In this document: piece after piece, positions 1-4,996 of the stretch
Position numbering within the stretch: the stretch's first letter is position 1
Layout: every line of letters begins with the position of its first letter
Source of the DNA: Bacteroidales bacterium UBA2295
Lineage (GTDB): Bacteria > Bacteroidota > Bacteroidia > Bacteroidales > Tenuifilaceae
DNA length: 7,604 nt
Direction: 5' to 3'
Assembly (NCBI GenBank): GCA_002345825.1
Contig: DDWD01000010.1
Span: 1 to 7,604, forward strand
Notes under the pieces: model-generated
Seen by the model: the letters and a program-made list of their open reading frames with translations, nothing else
Told to the model about the DNA's origin: nothing
Database searches by the model: none
Position numbers and translations under genes: made by a program

Positions 1-140
1 TCAATGGTAATTGTAGTTGCCTTTATGCCGTGCACTGCACTGCCATAGGTTTTAACCAGCATTTGGTGCTATGAGTTTGGGTTTTACAACAATCAAATCC
101 GCTTCGTACCAAATGTAGTAAAAATTACGCTTATGCAAAT
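1..140. other. Left-edge region without a recognisable gene
   Basis: I find no convincing gene here. Two plus-strand frames are open from the window edge and stop within about 75 bases (one at 46-48, the other near 73-75), so the 3' end of a plus-strand gene lying outside the window is possible but too short to identify. The stretch contains a short palindrome, GGTTTTAACC at 48-57, and the spaced inverted repeat listed separately. It may be non-coding repeat or spacer DNA downstream of the HIT gene. Confidence 0.4.
60..115. repeat. Spaced inverted repeat, 8-bp perfect arms
   Basis: CATTTGGT at 60-67 is exactly complementary to ACCAAATG at 108-115. Inside this, GTTTG (75-79) can pair with CAAAT (94-98), four Watson-Crick pairs plus one G-T wobble. 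The whole could fold as a long imperfect stem-loop with internal bulges. No T-tract follows, so it is not a terminator. It could belong to a dispersed non-coding repeat, which are common between genes in this phylum, but one copy cannot show that. The arms are seen directly; any function is inference. Confidence 0.45.
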
Positions 141-165
141 AAAAAGAGCAGCCATTTGGCTGCTC
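141..165 (-). terminator. Intrinsic terminator of the greA-HIT unit
   Basis: GAGCAGCC (146-153) and GGCTGCTC (158-165) form a perfect 8-bp GC-rich stem with a 4-base loop. On the minus strand the stem is followed directly by five T residues (plus-strand A tract at 141-145) and further AT-rich sequence. It lies 25 bases after the HIT stop codon. The plus-strand side has no T-tract, so it should work only for minus-strand transcription. Confidence 0.88.
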
Positions 166-190
166 AATAGGTAGATATTGATAGATTGCT

Positions 191-583
191 TTACAAAGCT
201 GCTGAAATGCTTTGTGCAAGTTCTACAAACTCATCATTAGTAAGTTTAACCCTTGGTTTCGAAAAACTTATATCGGTTTCTTGATTAAGGGGTACAAGGT
301 GGATATGGGCGTGCGGAACCTCTAGCCCCAACACAGCAACACCTATTCGCTTGCAGGGCACAACCTTCTCGATAGCCAGAGCCACACGCTTGGCAAAGAT
401 CATCATATCGGCAAGCGTTTTGTCGTCAACATCAAAGATATAGTCAACCTCCTGTTTGGGTATCACCAGCACATGGCCTTTGGCCAAGGGGTTAATATCA
501 AGAAAGGCCAAGTAGCGATCGTCTTCTGCAACTTTGTACGAGGGTATTTCGCCCGCTGCTATTTTTGAGAATATGGATGCCAT
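191..583 (-). CDS. HIT-family (histidine triad) nucleotide-binding hydrolase
   Basis: This is a 130-residue cytosolic protein of the histidine triad superfamily, Hint branch. Members of that branch hydrolyse nucleoside phosphoramidates or adenylated substrates through a covalent nucleotidyl-histidine intermediate; the substrate here is unknown. The triad motif H-A-H-I-H-L-V is at residues 91-97, and the conserved N-P-L-A-K-G-H segment with the following beta strand is at 31-42. The N-terminal I-F-x-K-I-x-x-G-E-I-P-S pattern is typical and supports the ATG at 583. The frame stays open upstream to a TTG at 625, but that start would overlap the greA stop and add residues the family lacks. The gene begins 16 bases after greA ends and is probably co-transcribed with it. 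From memory, a greA-HIT pair is common in Bacteroidota. The length is normal and nothing is missing. Confidence 0.93.
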   Translation of the reverse strand: MASIFSKIAAGEIPSYKVAEDDRYLAFLDINPLAKGHVLVIPKQEVDYIFDVDDKTLADMMIFAKRVALAIEKVVPCKRIGVAVLGLEVPHAHIHLVPLNQETDISFSKPRVKLTNDEFVELAQSISAAL

Positions 584-599
584 AGGACAAATATTAAAT

Positions 600-1073
600 T
601 TATCTTGAGATATCAACGATTTCAAAGGTTACCACTCCCGAGGGGATGCTCACCTCAACCTTCTCTCCCTTTTTCTTACCAAGCAAAGCTTTGGCTATTG
701 GAGTACCAACCGATAAGCGACCCTCCTTAATATTTGCTTCACTTTCGGGGACTAGGGTGTACTCCATAATGGCGCTGGTAGCCAAATTCTTAATTTTAAT
801 CTTATTCAGAATCTGAACCTTGTCGGTATCAATTTTCGACTCATCAATAACCCTAGCCTTGGCAATAGCATCCTCGAGCCGGGCAATGCGCATCTCAAGC
901 ATACCCTGTGCCTCTTTGGCAGCATCATACTCAGCATTTTCGGACAGATCTCCCTTATCGCGGGCCTCTGCAATCATTTGAGAGATGGCTGGTCGCTCAA
1001 CTGTTCGTAGGTGCTCAAGCTCTTTCTGCAGCTTTTGCAACCCGTCCTTGGTTAAATAGGTTACATTCGACAT
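600..1073 (-). CDS. greA: Transcription elongation factor GreA
   Basis: GreA enters the secondary channel of stalled, backtracked RNA polymerase and stimulates cleavage of the 3' end of the nascent RNA so elongation can resume. The 157-residue length is usual. Residues 1 to about 75 form the N-terminal antiparallel coiled coil. Its tip carries G-D-L-S-E-N-A-E-Y at 41-49, with the acidic residues D42 and E45 that help hold the catalytic metal in the family. Residues from about 80 form the FKBP-like C-terminal domain, with S-V-G-T-P-I-A-K-A-L-L-G-K at 121-133. The ATG at 1073 fits the family start. The gene is followed closely by HIT. A Bacteroidota-type promoter (1146-1177) and a terminator-like hairpin (1108-1139) lie just upstream, so a short attenuated leader is possible. 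Confidence 0.97.
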   Translation of the reverse strand: MSNVTYLTKDGLQKLQKELEHLRTVERPAISQMIAEARDKGDLSENAEYDAAKEAQGMLEMRIARLEDAIAKARVIDESKIDTDKVQILNKIKIKNLATSAIMEYTLVPESEANIKEGRLSVGTPIAKALLGKKKGEKVEVSIPSGVVTFEIVDISR

Positions 1074-1107
1074 AGCATAAAAACATTATTGATAAGTATG
1101 ATAAATA

Positions 1108-1139
1108 AAAAAGAATTCCGAGAAATCGGAACTCTTTTT
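1108..1139 (-). terminator. Intrinsic terminator after the acidic-protein gene, at the greA transcript start
   Basis: TTCCGA (1116-1121) and TCGGAA (1126-1131) pair around a GAAA loop. After one A-C mismatch the stem extends through AGA/TCT and the A/T tracts to 1108 and 1139. Read on the minus strand, the stem runs into a T-rich tract, as an intrinsic terminator should. It lies about 40 bases after the stop of the acidic membrane-protein gene. It also lies downstream of the predicted greA promoter, so it would be transcribed at the very 5' end of the greA message and could act there as an attenuator or a stabilising 5' hairpin. Confidence 0.8.
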
Positions 1140-1145
1140 CCGTTG

Positions 1146-1177
1146 CAAAGATACGGAATTTTTGATAATAAAAACAA
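1146..1177 (-). promoter_or_regulatory. Predicted greA promoter (Bacteroidota type)
   Basis: On the minus strand, TATCTTTG (plus-strand 1146-1153) matches the Bacteroidota -7 consensus TAnnTTTG exactly. A TTG lies 21 bases upstream (plus-strand 1175-1177), at the expected -33 distance. Transcription should start near 1139-1140, about 66 bases before the greA ATG. The -33 element lies only three bases from the end of the upstream gene, so the promoter is packed into the short gap before the hairpin. Confidence 0.6.
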
Positions 1178-1179
1178 TA

Positions 1180-1749
1180 CTAGCTATTTACTCCTAGCGA
1201 AAAATACTTGGGAGTTATTACCTCAGAGTATACTATGGCTGTGGCTCCATCAAAATCGTTCATAATATCGTTTTGACTATCGATATAGGCTTTTTCTTCT
1301 TCCTCCTCTTCGGTTAAAGCATTACCAATTGCTGAGCTTGCAATGCTATCCTCATCGAAATCGAAAACATTCTTCTCATGCTGAAAATCGACAAACTCTT
1401 TTGCCTTCTCCTGCATCTGCTTTTGGTAACTGGTGAGCTCTGGTTCTGGCTCTGGCTGAACAACTAATTCCAGCTCATTTATCTCTTCGCCAGAGATTTC
1501 TTCTTTATGCTTATCATAAACAGGGGACGCTGGTTGCTCACCAAACAGTATTTCAAACGGATTGGCAGCTACGCTTTCTTCATCATCTTGCTCATATCCA
1601 AGCTCATCGTCTTGGCTTTGAAACTGATTGCTACTGCTAGGCTTGGGTGCAGACGCACTAGTTTGAGCCTTCTTTTTCTTTTGAGCCACAGCATTTACCA
1701 CGGCCAATACAATGGCAATCACTATGTATATTATACTATCAAAATCCAT
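1180..1749 (-). CDS. Membrane-anchored acidic protein of unknown function
   Basis: I do not recognise this 189-residue protein. Residues 5-22 form one hydrophobic helix, followed at once by four lysines (24-27). By the positive-inside rule the rest should face the cytoplasm, with the N-terminus outside. After a Ser/Ala/Pro-rich linker (30-45) the protein is strongly acidic, with D-D-E-L and D-D-E-E clusters at 47-59, an E-rich stretch at 83-104 including a Pro-Glu repeat, and six glutamates at 147-152. The C-terminus (about 165-185) is less charged and holds A-I-V-Y-S-E-V near 170-177. A similar tail ending occurs, as I recall, in other Bacteroidota hypothetical proteins. It starts 2 bases after the upstream lipoprotein gene ends, so the two are almost certainly co-transcribed. 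The ATG at 1749 is the natural start. A scaffold or anchor role is only a guess. Confidence 0.75.
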   Translation of the reverse strand: MDFDSIIYIVIAIVLAVVNAVAQKKKKAQTSASAPKPSSSNQFQSQDDELGYEQDDEESVAANPFEILFGEQPASPVYDKHKEEISGEEINELELVVQPEPEPELTSYQKQMQEKAKEFVDFQHEKNVFDFDEDSIASSAIGNALTEEEEEEKAYIDSQNDIMNDFDGATAIVYSEVITPKYFSLGVNS

Positions 1750-1751
1750 CT

Positions 1752-2159
1752 CTATCTGCGTTTATTCTTTTTCCAAAACATTAATCTATCCCAAAATGTT
1801 TTTTTAGAGGCATAGCGTTGTTTTGTAAACTTCTGGTTCTCCTTCATTCGAGCCTTCACATCGGGGTGCTGCTTGTCGATATGCTGCTCAACTGCTTTAC
1901 TATGCGCTTTGGCTGCTCTTCTTTTCTCTTTCTCCTGAGGCCTGCGAGCCTTTCGCTCCAACCTAGCAGTTTTCCTATCAGCCCTTCGGGCTAGCCTCTC
2001 TCGCTGCCTAACCTCTTTCTTAAAGTTCCTATTCGTCCCCCAGAGGTTACCCTCAACTCCCGATGGCAAAGTTTTTCTGTTACATGAGCCTAGGGATACA
2101 ATTAGCAGGACGAGAATTACAAATATACGAAATGTCCTAATACTTTTGATGCTATTCAT
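1752..2159 (-). CDS. Small, highly basic predicted lipoprotein
   Basis: This 135-residue protein matches no family I can name. The N-terminus has basic residues, then a hydrophobic segment at 12-23 and a clear lipobox L-G-S-C, with the lipidated cysteine predicted at residue 26. The mature part is extremely rich in Arg and Lys, especially 47-87 with repeated R-x-x-R and R-R spacings, and ends in K-K-N-K-R-R. Much of 45-115 looks helical and of low complexity. A membrane-attached protein of such charge might bind acidic surfaces such as lipopolysaccharide, nucleic acid or another envelope protein; this is inference. It is the first gene of a pair with the acidic membrane protein. The two charged regions are predicted on opposite sides of the inner membrane, so direct pairing by charge is doubtful. 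The 69-bp gap to the divergent Rieske-like gene should hold its promoter, but I see no strong minus-strand match there. Confidence 0.75.
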   Translation of the reverse strand: MNSIKSIRTFRIFVILVLLIVSLGSCNRKTLPSGVEGNLWGTNRNFKKEVRQRERLARRADRKTARLERKARRPQEKEKRRAAKAHSKAVEQHIDKQHPDVKARMKENQKFTKQRYASKKTFWDRLMFWKKNKRR

Positions 2160-2203
2160 TGGGTTAAATTTCTCATTTTAATCGGCAATAATAAACGCAA
2201 TTG

Positions 2204-2211
2204 TATCTTTG
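2204..2211 (+). promoter_or_regulatory. -7 promoter element for the Rieske-like lipoprotein gene
   Basis: TATCTTTG at 2204-2211 is an exact match to the Bacteroidota -7 consensus TAnnTTTG. It sits in the gap between two divergent genes, 17 bases before the ATG at 2229, giving a very short leader of about 11 bases. No clear TTG is seen at the -33 distance, so only the -7 element is called. Confidence 0.5.
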
Positions 2212-2228
2212 CAGAAATACATTAAGAT

Positions 2229-2663
2229 ATGAGATTAGCAAAATTAAAACTTTTAGGTATTGTTATGGCATCACTAACGCCCTTTTTTTCGTGCGTTGAG
2301 GAAGAACCAAAAATCATTCCTGATGTGTATGTTAATTTAAAAATATATCTTGAATACCCCCAATTCACTGACCTGCAAGTTACAGGCAACGCCATAATTT
2401 ACCCAAACGAAGGTTATAACGACAACGGAGTAATTATTTTCAGGCTCTCTCCCGAGGAGTTTTTGGCTTTTGACGCAACCTGTCCACAACACATTGAAGA
2501 GAACACAGCAATAGCTATTGATAGTGACGAGTTTGCTACCGGCAAATGTCCCCACTGCAATACAACCTACTCGTTTTTAAACTATGGTCAGGCATCGAGC
2601 GGTTACCCGTTAAAAAGATACAAAACAACGTACAGTGGTGGATACGTTTACATAACGAACTAG
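2229..2663 (+). CDS. Rieske-like small lipoprotein with non-canonical ligands
   Basis: This 144-residue protein has a short basic N-terminus, a hydrophobic stretch (7-20) and a predicted lipid-attached cysteine at 22, in F-F-S-C, a weaker lipobox than usual. The residues after it are V-E-E-E, like the acidic signal that sends some Bacteroidota lipoproteins to the cell surface. The C-terminal half has the layout of a Rieske [2Fe-2S] domain: a strand ending in F-L-A-F-D-A-T-C, then a second cysteine box, then P-L-K-R-Y and a final strand ending Y-V-Y-I-T-N. The usual ligands are C-x-H and C-x-x-H; here they are C85-P-Q-H88 and C107-P-H-C110. It may hold a different cluster, a zinc ion, or no metal. 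I recall related Bacteroidota proteins with a CPxC second box, so this may be a family trait. It appears to be a single-gene unit, with no redox partner beside it. Confidence 0.72.
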   Translation: MRLAKLKLLGIVMASLTPFFSCVEEEPKIIPDVYVNLKIYLEYPQFTDLQVTGNAIIYPNEGYNDNGVIIFRLSPEEFLAFDATCPQHIEENTAIAIDSDEFATGKCPHCNTTYSFLNYGQASSGYPLKRYKTTYSGGYVYITN

Positions 2664-2746
2664 ACCTTTGCACATTTTTTTGTTCTTGGAAACCTGACAA
2701 ATAGTAATTTTTAAAAGCAAAAAGAATAAACAAAATTTATCCCATC

Positions 2747-2777
2747 TTGTATTATTTAACAAATTAAACTAGGTTTG
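2747..2777 (+). promoter_or_regulatory. Predicted promoter of the nuclease-nucleoside transporter operon
   Basis: TTG at 2747-2749 and TAGGTTTG at 2770-2777 match the Bacteroidota -33 and -7 elements (TTG and TAnnTTTG) with a 20-base spacer. Transcription should start near 2783, leaving a leader of about 45 bases before the ATG at 2828. This is the best promoter candidate in the 164-base gap after the Rieske-like gene. The rest of that gap is AT-rich; it has a T-run at 2675-2681 but no strong hairpin in front of it. Confidence 0.55.
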
Positions 2778-2827
2778 TGTCTTGTCTTTATATGTATTGA
2801 TGAAGCATTAAAAAGTAAGTAGTATTG

Positions 2828-3418
2828 ATGAACAAGGTTAAGCTAAATGTGCTGGGGATATCATACAGCCAAACTCAGTCGGGAGCATACGCTCTAGTAC
2901 TCAGTGAGGAGAACGGAAAACGCCGAATACCCATTATTATTGGGGGATTCGAAGCGCAAGCCATAGCCATACAACTTGAAGGCTTAACCCCGCCACGCCC
3001 TCTCACGCATGACCTTTTCCTAAACTTCGCAAAATCGTTTGGAATAGAGATACTCGATGTGCAAATATACAAGCTGGAGGAAGGCGTTTTCTTTTCGAAA
3101 CTCCGCTGCGATAATGGGAAAAAAGAGGTCTTTATAGATTCCAGAACCTCCGACTCCATAGCCCTAGCGCTCCGATTTGGATGCCCAATATACACAACCG
3201 AAGACATCATTGAGAAAGCGGGCATTGTGCTTGATGTTGACGAAGGCGTATCGGAAACTACGCCCCCCCCCGAGGAAACCCCAAAGAGCGATAGCGAATC
3301 TGAAGCTCTTAAGCACCTCACGGTAGCTGAACTCAACATGCTGCTGGAGGATGCCATATCGAAAGAGGATTACGAAAGGGCATCGCACATTCGTGATGAA
3401 ATTAACAAACGCTCCTAA
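2828..3418 (+). CDS. Bifunctional nuclease family protein (DUF151) with C-terminal UVR motif
   Basis: This 196-residue cytosolic protein has two parts. Residues 1 to about 135 are a DUF151/BFN domain, a family in which plant and bacterial members were reported to cleave DNA and RNA. Recognisable blocks are I-I-G-G-F-E-A-Q-A-I-A (38-48), E-G-L-T-P-P-R-P-L-T-H-D-L (51-63) and D-S-R-T-S-D-S-I-A-L-A-L-R (104-116). Residues 141-160 are an acidic Pro-rich linker. Residues 161-195 are a UVR (UvrB/UvrC) motif, ending in D-Y-E-R-A-S-H-I-R-D-E-I-N, a coiled-coil protein interaction element. The ATG at 2828 is chosen over the TTG three bases earlier. There is no signal peptide. The transporter gene follows after 19 bases, so an operon is likely. 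The linker codons contain nine consecutive C residues (3263-3271); losing or gaining one C would remove the UVR part and leave the nuclease domain intact. Confidence 0.9.
   Translation: MNKVKLNVLGISYSQTQSGAYALVLSEENGKRRIPIIIGGFEAQAIAIQLEGLTPPRPLTHDLFLNFAKSFGIEILDVQIYKLEEGVFFSKLRCDNGKKEVFIDSRTSDSIALALRFGCPIYTTEDIIEKAGIVLDVDEGVSETTPPPEETPKSDSESEALKHLTVAELNMLLEDAISKEDYERASHIRDEINKRS
3263..3271 (+). repeat. Poly-C tract (C9) in the inter-domain linker of the nuclease gene
   Basis: Nine consecutive cytosines encode three prolines (residues 146-148), between the DUF151 domain and the UVR motif. Runs of this length are prone to replication slippage. An added C reaches a TAG at 3292-3294; a lost C reaches a TAG at 3324-3326. 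Both outcomes give a protein ending just after the nuclease domain. Whether slippage really happens cannot be told from one sequence. Confidence 0.85.
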
Positions 3419-3437
3419 TTAATAATTCCGAAATAAA

Positions 3438-4937
3438 ATGATAAAGAAAATTCTATTTGGTCTTTCTATTGGCATTGTGCTAACCGGAATGATAGTAGTA
3501 GCTTCAGAAAAGCAAGACGATAACATCCTTCCTCAAGACACTATTAACACCGAGGTGGTTTCCGAAAGTGAAGCTGTTGAAACAGCAGCAGATGAAACCC
3601 CGCAACCAACCAACCAAATCCTTATGGAAAAAAAGGCATTCTCCTTTAGCTTCACTTCGCTCCTAAGGGGCTTGCTGGGTATGCTGGTTATTGTTGGTAT
3701 TGCATTTCTTTTTAGCTCGAACCGAAAAGCTATATCGTGGCGTGTGGTGGGCATAGGGCTTGGTATACAAGTGTTGCTTGCCTTTGCCATACTACAATTC
3801 CCCCCGGTTCAAATGTTTTTTGATTTTGCCGGAAAGTTTTTTGTTAAGATTCTCGATTTCTCCAAAGCTGGAACGGAATTTTTATTCCCCGGTTTCCTGG
3901 ATGTAAACACTTTTGGTTTCGTTTTCGCCTTTCAGGTACTACCAACCATCATCTTTTTCTCGGCACTTACCAGCCTACTTTTCTACCTAGGTGTAATCCA
4001 AAAGGTAGTTTGGGCTCTAGCCTGGGTAATGACTAAAGCTATGAGGCTATCGGGAGCCGAGAGTTTATCGGTAGCTGGTAATATTTTCTTAGGTCAAACC
4101 GAATCGCCACTTATGATTAAAGCATACCTTGAAAAGATGACCAACTCGGAAATATTACTGGTAATGACCGGGGGAATGGCTACCCTTGCAGGGGGTGTAC
4201 TAGCTGCATACATCAGCTTTCTTGGTGGCGACGACCCTGTGCAACGATTGGTTTTTGCAAAGCACTTGTTGGCTGCCTCCATTATGGCTGCTCCTGGTGC
4301 GGTTGTCATTTCAAAAATTCTTGTTCCACAGGATCAGAAAATTAATACCGATGTTGAAGTTCCAAAAGAAAAAATCGGGAATAACGTGCTCGATGCCATA
4401 TCAAACGGGACCAGCGAGGGTCTTAAACTAGCCGTTAATGTAGCGGCCATGCTACTGGTTTTTATAGCCTTTATCGCCATGTTCAACTTTATTGTACAAA
4501 AAATTGGCGACTGGACCAACCTCAACGATTCCATTGCTGCATTTACCAAAGGCCAGTACAACTCGCTATCGCTTGAGTTTATCCTTGGATACACATTTGC
4601 TCCCGTGATGTGGCTAATTGGCGTTGCCAAAGAGGATGTCACCCTACTAGGCCGTTTGCTTGGCGAAAAGCTAATTATGACTGAATTTATAGGATACGTT
4701 AGCCTAGCCGAACTTAAAGCAGCAGGTGCTTTTGCCAGCGAAAAATCAATTATTATGGCCACCTATATGCTTTGTGGTTTTGCCAACTTTGCCTCCATTG
4801 GCATACAAATTGGTGGAATTGGATCGCTAGCCCCTGGCAAGCGGGTTTTACTGTCGCGCTACGGAATGAGAGCCCTACTTGGCGGCACACTGGCCTCGCT
4901 AATATCGGCAACCATTGTGGGAGTTATTCTGGGATAA
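3438..4937 (+). CDS. Concentrative nucleoside transporter (CNT/NupC family)
   Basis: This inner-membrane symporter imports nucleosides using an ion gradient. The CNT core spans about residues 72-499 with the family's hydrophobic segments. Residues matching substrate contacts of the Vibrio cholerae structure are present: G-Q-T-E at 219-222, E327 in N-G-T-S-E-G, and N450 with S453 in C-G-F-A-N-F-A-S. N215, five residues before Q220, matches the sodium-site asparagine, which suggests Na+ coupling. The protein is 499 residues, longer than typical bacterial members of about 400, because of an N-terminal extension: a signal-like hydrophobic stretch (4-21, possible cleavage after A22), then an acidic Pro/Thr-rich linker (about 24-65). 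As I understand the fold, bacterial CNTs have a periplasmic N-terminus, so a cleaved signal plus periplasmic tail is plausible. It follows the nuclease gene by 19 bases. Which nucleosides it carries cannot be told. Confidence 0.94.
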   Translation: MIKKILFGLSIGIVLTGMIVVASEKQDDNILPQDTINTEVVSESEAVETAADETPQPTNQILMEKKAFSFSFTSLLRGLLGMLVIVGIAFLFSSNRKAISWRVVGIGLGIQVLLAFAILQFPPVQMFFDFAGKFFVKILDFSKAGTEFLFPGFLDVNTFGFVFAFQVLPTIIFFSALTSLLFYLGVIQKVVWALAWVMTKAMRLSGAESLSVAGNIFLGQTESPLMIKAYLEKMTNSEILLVMTGGMATLAGGVLAAYISFLGGDDPVQRLVFAKHLLAASIMAAPGAVVISKILVPQDQKINTDVEVPKEKIGNNVLDAISNGTSEGLKLAVNVAAMLLVFIAFIAMFNFIVQKIGDWTNLNDSIAAFTKGQYNSLSLEFILGYTFAPVMWLIGVAKEDVTLLGRLLGEKLIMTEFIGYVSLAELKAAGAFASEKSIIMATYMLCGFANFASIGIQIGGIGSLAPGKRVLLSRYGMRALLGGTLASLISATIVGVILG

Positions 4938-4952
4938 TTTTTCAAAACTAGC

Positions 4953-4983
4953 AGTTGAGGTACACTAATACAGTGTACCAACT
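4953..4983 (+). repeat. Strong hairpin or dyad upstream of the secreted-protein gene
   Basis: GGTACACT (4959-4966) and AGTGTACC (4972-4979) are perfect 8-base inverted arms around a 5-base spacer. AGTT (4953-4956) and AACT (4980-4983) extend the stem past a 2-base bulge. GTTGAG (4954-4959) could pair instead with CTCAAC (4986-4991). No T-tract follows, so this is not a standard intrinsic terminator. It lies between the transporter stop and the next start, ending 13 bases before the ATG. It could be an operator, an mRNA processing or stability element, or a translation control structure. Confidence 0.7.
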
Positions 4984-4996
4984 AACTCAACATTGT

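Noticed and set aside
1507..1815. Plus-strand open frame encoding a hydrophobic 102-residue product
   Set aside because: It overlaps both the acidic-protein and basic-lipoprotein genes in antisense. The hydrophobic look comes from the reverse complement of Glu/Lys-rich codons. No promoter or family match.
1180..2159. Toxin-antitoxin module (small adjacent genes of opposite charge)
   Set aside because: The basic product has a lipoprotein signal and the acidic one a membrane anchor. The proteins are larger than usual module partners, and no toxin or DNA-binding fold is visible.
2229..2663. Rieske subunit of a respiratory bc complex or of a dioxygenase
   Set aside because: Ligand spacing does not fit, the protein is a short lipoprotein, and no cytochrome or oxygenase genes are adjacent.
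2875..3357. A 160-codon open frame on the minus strand inside the nuclease gene
   Set aside because: It is antisense to a well-conserved DUF151-UVR protein. Its product is rich in Ser and low in recognisable structure, as expected from the reverse of a coding gene.
4334..4762. A 142-codon minus-strand open frame inside nupC
   Set aside because: It is a shadow of a clearly conserved transporter gene, with no recognisable domain.
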